This document shows positions 1 through 6,241 of a DNA stretch of 6,241 bases, one piece after another. Origin of the DNA: DASWRT01 sp036403035 (lineage in GTDB: Bacteria > Pseudomonadota > Alphaproteobacteria > ATCC43930 > CGMCC-115725); assembly GCA_036403035.1 (NCBI GenBank), contig DASWRT010000249.1, positions 1-6,241 of the forward strand, read 5' to 3'. The position numbers and the translations under genes are program-made. The notes beneath the pieces were generated by a model. The model was not told where the DNA came from. It did no database searches and saw only the letters and a list, made by a program, of their open reading frames with translations. The stretch's first letter is position 1; each line of letters starts with the position of its first letter.

Positions 1-752
<752 letters not shown>

Positions 753-796
753 GTATGCCTCGTCTTATGGCCGCCGCGGGCCTACCCCATCCCGCC

Positions 797-821
797 AACG
801 ACCGGGATACGGGAAGGTTGC
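797..821 (-). promoter_or_regulatory. Candidate ECF/EcfG (RpoE2-type) promoter of rpoH2
   Basis: Read on the minus strand, GCAAC (817-821) is followed by exactly 16 bases and then CGTT (797-800). The known alphaproteobacterial general-stress (EcfG/RpoE2) consensus is GGAAC, 16-17 bases, CGTT, so this is one mismatch in the -35 element with correct spacing. A start site near 790 would give a leader of about 38 nt before the rpoH ATG. In Sinorhizobium and Rhizobium, rpoH2 is known to be under such a sigma factor, which makes the site plausible. Short motifs occur by chance, so this remains a candidate. Confidence 0.4.
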
Positions 822-880
822 CCGAATCGCGCCATACAACGTTACCGCCCTGAGGCAGCTAACGCACGGCATAAAAGGGC

Positions 881-1714
881 TCAGACGGCGAGCGCGTCCA
901 GCACGCGCCCATCTGTCGCATCGACGCAGGCGGCGACGAGTTGCCCGCCGAGGCCGGCGCCGCCGTCGAGCGAGAGGGTGAACGGCCCTTCGACGAGGCC
1001 GTCATGCTTGCGCGAGAAGCCGCGGACGATGCGGCGGAACGCACCATACGGCTCGGCGATGCCATGGAAGCCGGCTTCGTGCCACCAGAAGCGGTCGCCT
1101 TGCACCTCGAGCGGGCGCGCCGGGTCGAGCCCGGCATGGACGAACAGCACGGCGCCGCCCTCCACCAGCGCGGCGCGGCGCAGGCCGCTGAAGAAGGCGC
1201 GATGGCCGGGCGCAGTGTTCACCGCCTGGCGCAGCAGACCGGTCCAGCGCGTCAGCGCCAGCGCCCCCTGCCGCGCGGCGGCCAAGCCCTGCTCCGGATC
1301 GGCGCCGTAGGCCGCGATCGTCGGGCCGAGCCCCTGCCGCAGCATCCATTGCAGCACCTCGCCGGGATTGGCCGCGAACTGCAATTGCAGCAGCTTCTGC
1401 CACATCTCCTCCTGACTGCCGCGGAGGAAGGCGACGTCGCACGCCATCCCGCCGGGCCGGGCCAGGACCGCGCAGCGGAAATCGAGCAGCTCGGCAAGGG
1501 TCTCCGAGACCGCGCCGGAAGGGCCGAGAACATTTCCGAGATAGACGATCCGGTCGTCGGGCTCGAACCGGCCGCCGCGCAGCGCGTCGTGCAGCGCGGC
1601 AAGGCGTGCCGCGTCGCCATTGACCGAGCCGACCGCCCAGACGCGCCCGCCGGGCCGGAAGCCGGCGAAACGTCCGACGCCGTTCTGTCCGCCGTCCGAG
1701 GGTGGCACGCTCAA
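881..1714 (-). CDS. PPP-family metallophosphatase homologue with degenerate active site (probable pseudophosphatase)
   Basis: 277 residues with the full layout of a bacterial PPP (PrpA/ApaH-like) phosphatase. Corresponding segments are WAVGSVNG (26-33) for YAIGDIHG, RIVYLGNVLGPSG (55-67) for LVFLGDYVDRGP, FLRGSQEEMW (96-105) for FLRGNHEEML, LFVHAGLDPARPLEVQ (190-205) for FVHAGxxPGxPLxxQ, and RIVRGFSR (228-235) for the VVHGHT segment. Metal ligands and catalytic residues are therefore changed: D to S30, H to N32, D to N61, the DR of DRG to G64-P65, N to S100, catalytic H to Q101, and the GHT histidine to F233; only H193 of HAG remains. Hydrolase activity is unlikely by the known PPP mechanism; a binding or regulatory role is inference. 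The start is unclear: TTG at 1712-1714 or GTG at 1706-1708, neither with a good Shine-Dalgarno, and no ATG lies before the first motif. It sits between carD and rpoH2, just behind the carD terminator. No frameshift or internal stop is seen, so it is not a decaying gene. Confidence 0.85.
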   Translation of the reverse strand: MSVPPSDGGQNGVGRFAGFRPGGRVWAVGSVNGDAARLAALHDALRGGRFEPDDRIVYLGNVLGPSGAVSETLAELLDFRCAVLARPGGMACDVAFLRGSQEEMWQKLLQLQFAANPGEVLQWMLRQGLGPTIAAYGADPEQGLAAARQGALALTRWTGLLRQAVNTAPGHRAFFSGLRRAALVEGGAVLFVHAGLDPARPLEVQGDRFWWHEAGFHGIAEPYGAFRRIVRGFSRKHDGLVEGPFTLSLDGGAGLGGQLVAACVDATDGRVLDALAV

Positions 1715-1724
1715 CAGCTACCGG

Positions 1725-1760
1725 AAAAAGGCTGCCCGTCCCGCGATGCGGGACGGGCAG
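1725..1760 (-). terminator. Rho-independent terminator of carD
   Basis: A perfect 13-bp inverted repeat, CTGCCCGTCCCGC (1732-1744) and its complement (1748-1760), encloses a 3-base loop. On the minus strand the stem is followed by CCTTTTT (1725-1731), the required U-tract. It lies 20 bp past the carD stop codon. There is no T-run on the plus side, so it acts on minus-strand transcription. Its end is only about 10 bases before the proposed start of the phosphatase homologue. Confidence 0.9.
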
Positions 1761-1779
1761 TGGATAACCCGTCGGCCGG

Positions 1780-2283
1780 TCAGGCCGCGTTGAGGATCTG
1801 TTCGAGCCGCTGCGTCGCAGTCGACTCGTCGATCCGCTCGACCGCCGCGAACTCGCGGACCAGCCGGTCCAGCGCGGCCTGATAGATCTGCCGCTCGCTA
1901 TAGGACTGCTCCGGCTGGCCGACATTGCGGTAAAGGTCGCGCACGACCTCCGCGATCGAGGCAGGATCGCCGGAGTTGATCTTCGCCTCGTACTCCTGCG
2001 CGCGGCGGCTCCACATCGTCCGCTTGGCGCGCGAGCGGCCTTTCAGCTTGGTGAGCGCCACGTCCATCTCCTTGCGGCTGGACAGGCGGCGGAGACCGGA
2101 CGTCTTGGCCTTGGTGAGCGGCACGCGAAGCGTCATGCGGTCCTTGTCGAAATGCACGACGAAGACGCTGAGCGAATGGCCGGCGATCTCCTGCGTCTCG
2201 ATTCCGAGGATCTTGCCTACGCCATGCGACGGATAGACCACATAGTCGCCTTCACCGAAGCCAAGGGTATCGGACATCTTCAT
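1780..2283 (-). CDS. carD: CarD/CdnL-family RNA polymerase-binding transcriptional regulator
   Basis: CarD-family protein that binds the RNA polymerase beta subunit and stabilises open promoter complexes, affecting rRNA and housekeeping transcription. The N-terminal RNAP-interacting (Tudor-like) domain covers about residues 8-67, with the typical GDYVVYPSHGVGKILGIE (12-29) and MTLRVPLTKAKTSGLRRL (50-67). The helical C-terminal DNA-binding domain holds MWSRRAQEYEAKINSGDP (90-107) and AEVVRDLYRN (111-120); W91 matches the conserved tryptophan that, in the mycobacterial protein, wedges into the upstream edge of the bubble. The length of 167 aa is normal for the family. ATG at 2281-2283 gives the longest form, but the second ATG (2275-2277, third codon) has GAGAG six bases upstream and may be the true start. 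A strong terminator follows, and a leader with alternative hairpins precedes it. It is downstream of fdxA on the same strand. Confidence 0.95.
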   Translation of the reverse strand: MKMSDTLGFGEGDYVVYPSHGVGKILGIETQEIAGHSLSVFVVHFDKDRMTLRVPLTKAKTSGLRRLSSRKEMDVALTKLKGRSRAKRTMWSRRAQEYEAKINSGDPASIAEVVRDLYRNVGQPEQSYSERQIYQAALDRLVREFAAVERIDESTATQRLEQILNAA

Positions 2284-2339
2284 CTCTCGATCAATTGGCA
2301 GGAACCTTCACAGGCAGCCGGAAGAAAGACATGCCAATA

Positions 2340-2366
2340 CGGCAGCATTACGGCTGCCGCAGCCGT
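2340..2366 (-). promoter_or_regulatory. Two overlapping, mutually exclusive hairpins in the carD leader
   Basis: In the 280-bp space upstream of carD (2284-2563), two perfect 7-bp stems share the same bases. One is ACGGCTG (2350-2356) with CAGCCGT (2360-2366), loop of 3. The other is CGGCAGC (2340-2346) with GCTGCCG (2353-2359), loop of 6. Only one can form at a time. They lie about 57-83 bases before the carD start. If the carD transcript begins upstream of them they could act as a leader switch; this is inference. No T-run follows, so neither looks like a terminator. I see no convincing sigma-70 promoter in this space. Confidence 0.35.
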
Positions 2367-2509
2367 TCCCCCCGGAGAGCCCGTGACCAGAAAACGTGCA
2401 AGCGCCGCCATGGCGCCTCACAAGCGTGCGGATGTTACCATAAAGTGAAGAGTAAAGGCCAGCATCGCTGACATAGGTGGCATCAAGCCGGTCAGCTGCG
2501 GCCTTTCAA

Positions 2510-2538
2510 GAAGGAACGCCGGTCGCGGGGCGACCGGC
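2510..2538 (-). terminator. Probable terminator of fdxA
   Basis: A perfect 9-bp stem, GCCGGTCGC (2518-2526) and GCGACCGGC (2530-2538), with a 3-base loop, begins 25 bases past the fdxA stop codon. On the minus strand it is followed by GTTCCTTCTTG, a T-rich but interrupted tract, so termination may be incomplete and allow some read-through toward carD. Confidence 0.6.
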
Positions 2539-2563
2539 ACGCAACACAGAATTTCCTTGAGAT

Positions 2564-2899
2564 TCAGCGCTTTCCGGGTTCCGGGCTGAAATATTTGTCG
2601 AACTTGTCCGGCACGCCCTTCCACGAATCGGCATCGTCCGGCGCCTCCCCCTTCCGGGTGATGTTCGGCCAGCTGCCGGCATGGTCGCGGTTCAGCGCCA
2701 TCCACCGCTCCGCGGCCGGCTCGCTGTCCGGGACGATTGCCTCGGCCGGGCACTCGGGCTCGCAGACGCCGCAATCGATGCACTCGTCCGGGTGGATCAC
2801 CAGCATGGTGGCGCCTTCGTAGAAGCAGTCCACCGGGCACACTTCCACGCAGTCCATGTACTTGCACTTGATGCAGGCTTCGGTCACGACATAGGTCAT
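2564..2899 (-). CDS. fdxA: 7Fe ferredoxin (3Fe-4S plus 4Fe-4S), FdxA family
   Basis: Small soluble cytoplasmic electron carrier of 111 aa, the usual length for this family. The cysteine layout is that of Azotobacter vinelandii ferredoxin I shifted by one residue: C9, C17 and C50 should bind the 3Fe-4S cluster and C21, C40, C43 and C46 the 4Fe-4S cluster, while C12 and C25 match the non-ligand cysteines. The key segments are ACIKCKYMDCVEVCPVDCF (8-26) and PDECIDCGVCEPECPAEAI (37-55). The C-terminal extension with WPNITRKGEAPDDADSWKG (77-95) is typical of the long proteobacterial FdxA type. The ATG at 2897-2899 is chosen because family members begin MTYVVTE; the frame stays open further upstream to 3163 but there it runs over the terB-like gene. 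A GGGAG lies ten bases before the ATG. The redox partner cannot be told from the sequence. Confidence 0.95.
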   Translation of the reverse strand: MTYVVTEACIKCKYMDCVEVCPVDCFYEGATMLVIHPDECIDCGVCEPECPAEAIVPDSEPAAERWMALNRDHAGSWPNITRKGEAPDDADSWKGVPDKFDKYFSPEPGKR

Positions 2900-3009
2900 C
2901 GGCTCGTCACTCCCGGCAGGGCCGACACGTCGTGTCGCCACTGCACACTCTAAGATAAACCCGTGCTCGTGGCCGCCGCCGGAGCCGGCCCCAGCGCGCT
3001 GCCCGCTCA

Positions 3010-3486
3010 CTACCGGCCGGCGTCGTCGCGCCCGAGGCGCTGCAGCACACGCTGGCGGGCCTTCCCCCGTTCCTGGTCGGGAACGTAGAGCAGGCCGCCG
3101 ATGCGCCGCAGCAGCGAATCCTCCAGCGCATCCAGCGCGCCGTCGGCATAGGCCACTTCCCACAGCATCTCGATCAGCTCGACCCGCTGTCCGGAGGAAA
3201 GGCGCTCGTTGATGGTCCGGGCGAAGCCGAAGAGCTGCGCCGAACGCTCCGCCGCACCGCGCGCCGTCGCCAGCAGCTCGCCGGCCGCCGCCGGCGACAG
3301 ATCGAACCGCCGCTCCAGCAGCTCCCGGATCGCCGTTTGCTCCGCCGGCGAGAAGCTCTCGTCGACATAGGCGACCTCGACCAGCAGGGCCGCCGCCGCC
3401 GTCCGCAACTCGTTGCCGCCCTGCCGCGCCGTCGACGGCCCGGCATCCGGATCTCCGTCCAACCAGTTCATGATCTCGCTGATCAT
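3010..3486 (-). CDS. TerB-like (COG4103 type) tellurite-resistance-domain protein
   Basis: A 158-aa, all-helical protein of the TerB superfamily, common in alphaproteobacteria next to housekeeping genes and of unknown biochemical role; family members are linked by name to tellurite resistance but that is not shown for this lineage. Visible features are LRTAAAALLVEVAYVDESFS (27-46) and ELIEMLWEVAYADGALDALE (103-122), two related helix-acidic-loop repeats (VDESFSPAE and ADGALDALE) of the kind that may bind metal in TerB, and the conserved end LLYVPDQERGKARQRVLQRLG (132-152). No signal peptide or membrane segment is seen. The start is uncertain: ATG at 3484-3486 has AGGCAG four bases upstream and is preferred; ATG at 3499-3501 would add five residues but lacks a Shine-Dalgarno, and ATG at 3469-3471 is also possible. 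The fdxA gene follows after 110 bp on the same strand. Confidence 0.88.
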   Translation of the reverse strand: MISEIMNWLDGDPDAGPSTARQGGNELRTAAAALLVEVAYVDESFSPAEQTAIRELLERRFDLSPAAAGELLATARGAAERSAQLFGFARTINERLSSGQRVELIEMLWEVAYADGALDALEDSLLRRIGGLLYVPDQERGKARQRVLQRLGRDDAGR

Positions 3487-3519
3487 TTTTCTGCCTATCA
3501 TGTGATCCGGTGAGGGTTC

Positions 3520-3540
3520 AACCCCAGCCGGTTTGGGGTT
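3520..3540. repeat. Inverted repeat in the divergent promoter region
   Basis: AACCCCA (3520-3526) and TGGGGTT (3534-3540) form a perfect 7-bp palindrome with a 7-base spacer, centred in the 114-bp space between the divergently transcribed terB-like and methyltransferase genes. Symmetry and location would fit a repressor or activator binding site; there is no T-run to suggest a terminator. A second, shorter overlap GGGTT-C-AACCC (3514-3524 region) shares the left arm. No regulator is identified. Confidence 0.4.
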
Positions 3541-3600
3541 ATGGAGGGTGGTGCGGCGTACCGCCCCCGGCACGCCGCCGCTCCCGTTTTGGTTGCTGAT

Positions 3601-4212
3601 ATGCCAACGCCGCCGCCCATCGCTCTGCGTCACGCCCCCGCGACCCTTCGCAACCGCGAGCCGATCCTCGCCGTGCTGCGCCGCGTGCTGCCGCCGTCCG
3701 GCATCGTCCTGGAAATCGCGAGCGGCACCGGCGAGCACGCGGTTTTCCTGGCCGCCGCGCTGCCTGCGCTGGTCTGGCAGCCGAGCGATCCCGACCCGGC
3801 CGCCTGCGCCAGCATCGCCGCCCACGCCGTGGCGGCAGCGGCGGGGAACGTCCGCCCGCCGCTCGCGCTCGACGCGACCCAGCCCTGGCCCGACCTCGCC
3901 GCCGACGCGGTGCTCTGCGTCAATATGATCCACATCGCGCCATGGGAAGCCGCCGAGGGCCTGATGCGCGGCGCCGCCGCCGTACTGCCGTCGGGCGGGC
4001 CGCTCTATCTCTACGGCCCGTTCAAGCGCGCCGGCCGGCACACGGCGGACAGCAACGCGGCATTCGACCGGATGTTGCGCGCGCAGGATCCGCGCTGGGG
4101 CGTACGCGACCTCGAAGCGGTCGCCGACCTCGCGGCGGCGCACGGGTTCGGCGGGCCGGACGTCGTGGAGATGCCGGCGAACAATCTGAGCGTGACGTTT
4201 CGCCGCGCCTGA
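3601..4212 (+). CDS. DUF938 family SAM-dependent methyltransferase
   Basis: A 203-aa class I (Rossmann-fold) methyltransferase of the DUF938 family, related to human METTL26; the substrate is not established. The family signature is present nearly complete: RNREPILAVL (17-26), the SAM-binding motif I LEIASGTGEHAVF (37-49), WQPSDPDP (59-66), VLCVNMIHIAPWEAAEGLMRGA (104-125), LYLYGPFKRAGRHTADSN (135-152), DPRWGVRDLE (163-172) and EMPANNLSVTF (190-200). The start ATG at 3601-3603 is chosen because family members begin about 10-15 residues before the RN..PIL motif; an in-frame ATG at 3541 would add 20 residues of low-complexity sequence and lies on the arm end of an inverted repeat. Neither has a clear Shine-Dalgarno. 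It is the first gene of a plus-strand group and is followed after 83 bp by a glycosyltransferase gene, though a functional link is not shown. Confidence 0.9.
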   Translation: MPTPPPIALRHAPATLRNREPILAVLRRVLPPSGIVLEIASGTGEHAVFLAAALPALVWQPSDPDPAACASIAAHAVAAAAGNVRPPLALDATQPWPDLAADAVLCVNMIHIAPWEAAEGLMRGAAAVLPSGGPLYLYGPFKRAGRHTADSNAAFDRMLRAQDPRWGVRDLEAVADLAAAHGFGGPDVVEMPANNLSVTFRRA

Positions 4213-4280
4213 GGAACCCACTCGGACGGCCTGCGGAATGCACGCCCGTCGCACCCGTTGTCGAGCCGCGATCCCCGCCT

Positions 4281-4286
4281 GAGGAG
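4281..4286 (+). promoter_or_regulatory. Strong ribosome binding site that decides the GTG start at 4296
   Basis: GAGGAG sits nine bases before GTG at 4296-4298. The reading frame is open for another 350 bases upstream, but there it runs across the methyltransferase gene in a different frame, so this site marks the true translation start. Confidence 0.8.
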
Positions 4287-4295
4287 CCGTCATCC

Positions 4296-5474
4296 GTGAG
4301 ACGCGCCCGCGTCGTCGTCCTCCACTTCGCCGGCCAGATGCCGCTGGCCGGTATCGCCTGGCAGGCGATGCACTACGTGCTCGGACTCGAGCGCCTGGGC
4401 TATGAGGCGTGGTACGTCGAGGATCACGGCGCCAACCCCTACGACCCGCGCGAGAACAGCGTCGTGATGTCGTGCGGCTATGCCGTCGGCTTCGTCCGGG
4501 AGATGATGGAGCGGTACGGGCTGGGCGACCGCTGGGCCTACTGGGATGCGATCCGAGACGAGTACCACGGCCTGTCGCGTGAGCGCGTCCGCGCGCTCTG
4601 CGGCGAGGCCGACGCGCTCATCAATTTGTGCGGCGCGACGCGGCTGCGCGACGAGCACATGGCCTGTCCCGTGCGCATCATGGTCGACACCGACCCGGTC
4701 TACGAGCAGATCAAATACGCGAAGGCCGATGCGGCGGCCCGCGAGTACCTCGACGCGCACACGCACTTCTTTACCTACGGCGAGAACCTCGGCGCTCCCG
4801 ACTGCCCGGTGCCGCTTTCCGGCGTTCCCTGGCAGCCGACCCGGCCGCCGGTCATCCCCGACCTCTGGCGGCCGCCGCCCGATTCCGGCGAGGCATCGCC
4901 GCCGCCATCCGCGTGCTACAGCACGATCGCGACCTGGGAGAACAAGGGCAAGAACATCGAGTTCGCGGGAGAGAGCTTCGTCTGGTCGAAGCACGTCAAT
5001 TTCCTCAGATTCCTCGACGTGCCGCGACGGTCCGGACGCTGCTTCACGATGGCGATGCTGCCGCCGGCGCCGGAGGTGGAGACCGAGGTAACGGGCTGCG
5101 GCTGGCGCCTGACCGACCCGCGGCCGGTCTCGGCGGACATGGCGAGCTACGCCGACTTCATCAGCGGCTCGCGCGGCGAGTTCACGGTCGCCAAGGACAT
5201 CTATGTCCGGCCGAACAGCGGCTGGTTCAGCGACCGCAGCGTCTGCTACCTCGCGGCCGGCCGGCCGGTGGTCACGATGCGCACCGGGTTCGGCAAGTTC
5301 TATCCCGTCGGGCGCGGCCTGTTCGAGTTCTCGGCGATGGACGAAGTGCTCGGCGCGCTCGACGCGATCGACTCCGACTACGCGGGGCACAGCCGCGCGG
5401 CACGCGAGATCGCCGCGGAGCATTTCGGCGCCGAGGCCGTTATCGGCGCCCTGCTGGCCCGCGCCGGTTTATGA
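4296..5474 (+). CDS. GT-B-like glycosyltransferase-family protein
   Basis: A 392-aa soluble protein starting at GTG with a strong Shine-Dalgarno. The N-terminus VRRARVVVLHFAGQMPLAGIAWQ has the beta-strand plus glycine loop expected at the start of a GT-B domain, followed by HYVLGLERLGYEAWYVEDHG (26-45). The C-terminal half has the best family evidence: SRGEFTVAKDIYV, then NSGWFSDRS (307-315), LAAGRPVV (319-326), TGFGKFYPVGRGLFEF and a closing helical segment with SRAAREIAAEHF. The run of SGWFSDR, CYLAAGRPVV and G-L-F-F resembles the nucleotide-sugar binding side of GT4/GT1-like enzymes, where an acidic donor-binding residue precedes the segment. Donor and acceptor are unknown. No signal peptide or membrane helix is seen. 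It overlaps the next gene by ATGA, so the two are likely co-translated, and the partner is a membrane GT-C enzyme. The specific family is less sure than the general fold. Confidence 0.78.
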   Translation: MRRARVVVLHFAGQMPLAGIAWQAMHYVLGLERLGYEAWYVEDHGANPYDPRENSVVMSCGYAVGFVREMMERYGLGDRWAYWDAIRDEYHGLSRERVRALCGEADALINLCGATRLRDEHMACPVRIMVDTDPVYEQIKYAKADAAAREYLDAHTHFFTYGENLGAPDCPVPLSGVPWQPTRPPVIPDLWRPPPDSGEASPPPSACYSTIATWENKGKNIEFAGESFVWSKHVNFLRFLDVPRRSGRCFTMAMLPPAPEVETEVTGCGWRLTDPRPVSADMASYADFISGSRGEFTVAKDIYVRPNSGWFSDRSVCYLAAGRPVVTMRTGFGKFYPVGRGLFEFSAMDEVLGALDAIDSDYAGHSRAAREIAAEHFGAEAVIGALLARAGL

Positions 5475-6241
5475 CGACGAACGGATCACTCTCCGGCGCG
5501 GCCGCCCTGCTCGGCCGCGGCGCGGTCCGGTCCTTCCTGCGGACTCCGGCTGTTTGGGACCGGCTCGCCGCCGCGCTCCTCGCCGCCGCCGTCGTCCTCG
5601 TCCTCGCCACCTTCCGCGACTACGGCGTCACATGGGACGAGGACGTGCACAACTGGTACGGAGTCTTCGCCCTCGACTACTACCTCTCGCACTTCAAGGA
5701 CGTGCGGGCGCTCTCCTGGCTCGACCTCTACATCTACGGCGCCGCGTTCGACATGGTCGCAGCGGCGCTGAACCGCGTCTCGCCGTTCGGCACGTACGAG
5801 ACGCGGCATCTGCTCGGCGGCATCGTCGGCGTCGCGGGAATCGCCGGATGCTGGAAGCTCGGCCGCGCCCTCGGCGGACCGCGCGCCGGCTTCATCGCCG
5901 CGCTCTTCCTGCTGCTCACGCCGAACTACTACGGCCAGATGTACAACAATCCGAAGGACATCCCCTTCGCGGCGGCCGGCGTCTGGGCGGTCTATTACAT
6001 GGTGCGGATCGTGCCGCTGCTGCCGCGGCCGCCGCTGGCGCTCGCGGTGAAGCTCGGCGCGGCGATCGGTCTCGCGCTTGGCGTGCGCGTCGGCGGGCTC
6101 CTGTTCTTCTGCTATCTCGGGCTGCTGCTCGGGCTGTGGGCGCTGTGGCGTCTCGCCGGGACGCGGCGCGGCGACAACAGCGCCGGTTTTGCGGAACAAC
6201 TGCGCGACGGGCTCGCGGCGGCCGGCCGCGTCGCGCTGCCG
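5471..6241 (+). CDS. Membrane GT-C glycosyltransferase, ArnT/PMT (GT39/GT83)-like (3' end outside window)
   Basis: 257 codons of an integral inner-membrane glycosyltransferase that would use a polyprenyl-phosphate sugar donor. After a short cytoplasmic N-terminus, the first membrane helix is at about 31-49 (RLAAALLAAAVVLVLATF), followed by the first periplasmic loop with GVTWDEDVHNWYG (52-64), where the acidic pair D56-E57 matches the catalytic/metal-binding motif of GT-C enzymes. TRHLLGGIVG (111-120) opens further helices at about 114-133 and 138-151; NNPKDIPFA (159-167) is a characteristic loop motif of these proteins; more helices follow at about 165-183 and 190-228. Families of this type are 450-600 aa, so about half is missing. 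The ATG overlaps the stop of the previous gene as ATGA; the overlap, with no clear Shine-Dalgarno of its own, points to translational coupling. The acceptor, probably an envelope lipid or glycan, is unknown. Confidence 0.88.
   Translation, partial: MTTNGSLSGAAALLGRGAVRSFLRTPAVWDRLAAALLAAAVVLVLATFRDYGVTWDEDVHNWYGVFALDYYLSHFKDVRALSWLDLYIYGAAFDMVAAALNRVSPFGTYETRHLLGGIVGVAGIAGCWKLGRALGGPRAGFIAALFLLLTPNYYGQMYNNPKDIPFAAAGVWAVYYMVRIVPLLPRPPLALAVKLGAAIGLALGVRVGGLLFFCYLGLLLGLWALWRLAGTRRGDNSAGFAEQLRDGLAAAGRVALP

Noticed and set aside
941..1882. Long plus-strand open frame of 313 codons opposite the phosphatase homologue and the end of carD.
   Set aside because: It runs antisense through a gene with clear PPP homology and through a strong terminator. 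Its composition (Arg, Ala, Gln, Pro rich) is that of a GC-rich shadow frame, with no recognisable domain.
2923..2937. Short hairpin CGACAC-GTC-GTGTCG in the fdxA leader.
   Set aside because: Only 6 bp with no U-tract or companion structure; expected by chance at this GC content.
2900..3163. N-terminal extension of the ferredoxin frame to 3163.
   Set aside because: FdxA proteins begin at MTYVVTE; the extension is Ala/Arg/Gly-rich and overlaps the terB-like gene in another frame.
3514..3530. GGGTTCAACCCCAGCC resembles a tRNA T-arm.
   Set aside because: No acceptor, D or anticodon arms can be formed around it, and the T-loop sequence is too short.
3487..4293. N-terminal extension of the terB-like frame upstream to 4293.
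   Set aside because: It would overlap the entire methyltransferase gene in antisense, and the family similarity begins only at about 3486.
3942..4295. N-terminal extension of the GT-B-like frame to 3942.
   Set aside because: It overlaps the DUF938 methyltransferase in another frame, and GTG at 4296 has a strong GAGGAG site.
4290..5423. Minus-strand open frame of 377 codons opposite the GT-B-like gene.
   Set aside because: The opposite strand carries recognisable glycosyltransferase motifs with a strong Shine-Dalgarno. This frame is Arg/Val/Ala/His rich and low in motif content, as expected of an antisense shadow.
5486..6199. Minus-strand open frame of 237 codons opposite the GT-C gene, rich in Glu, Arg and Asp.
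   Set aside because: Highly charged low-complexity composition is the mirror of the hydrophobic membrane-helix codons on the plus strand; the GT-C motifs show which strand is real.

Overview
The window is high-GC, tightly packed bacterial chromosome. Gene content points to an alphaproteobacterium, probably Rhodospirillales-like: a second-type heat-shock sigma factor (RpoH2/RpoHII class), a CarD-type RNA polymerase regulator, a 7Fe ferredoxin of the FdxA class and a COG4103-type TerB protein. The assignment to an order is inference; no rRNA or other taxonomic marker is present. I see no mobile element, CRISPR array, tRNA or rRNA.

Left part (1-3486), all on the minus strand, read right to left: terB-like gene, fdxA, carD, a PPP-family metallophosphatase homologue, then rpoH (3' end cut by the window edge). 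The intergenic spaces hold two hairpin terminators (after carD and after fdxA), a pair of mutually exclusive hairpins in the carD leader, and a candidate general-stress/ECF-type promoter in front of rpoH. The set looks like stress, redox and transcription-control housekeeping genes. The phosphatase homologue stands out: its fold motifs align clearly with PPP phosphatases, but nearly every metal-binding and catalytic residue is replaced, so it is probably a pseudo-enzyme.

Right part (3601-6241), all on the plus strand and divergent from the left part: a DUF938 SAM-dependent methyltransferase, a GT-B-like glycosyltransferase-family protein starting at GTG with a strong Shine-Dalgarno, and the N-terminal two-thirds or less of a multi-membrane GT-C (ArnT/PMT-like) glycosyltransferase. 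The last two genes overlap by ATGA and are presumably translationally coupled, suggesting joint action in building or modifying an envelope glycan or glycolipid. A 7-bp inverted repeat lies in the divergent promoter region (3487-3600) between the two halves.

The most interesting item is the degenerate phosphatase between carD and rpoH, together with its odd expression signals (non-ATG start directly behind the carD terminator).
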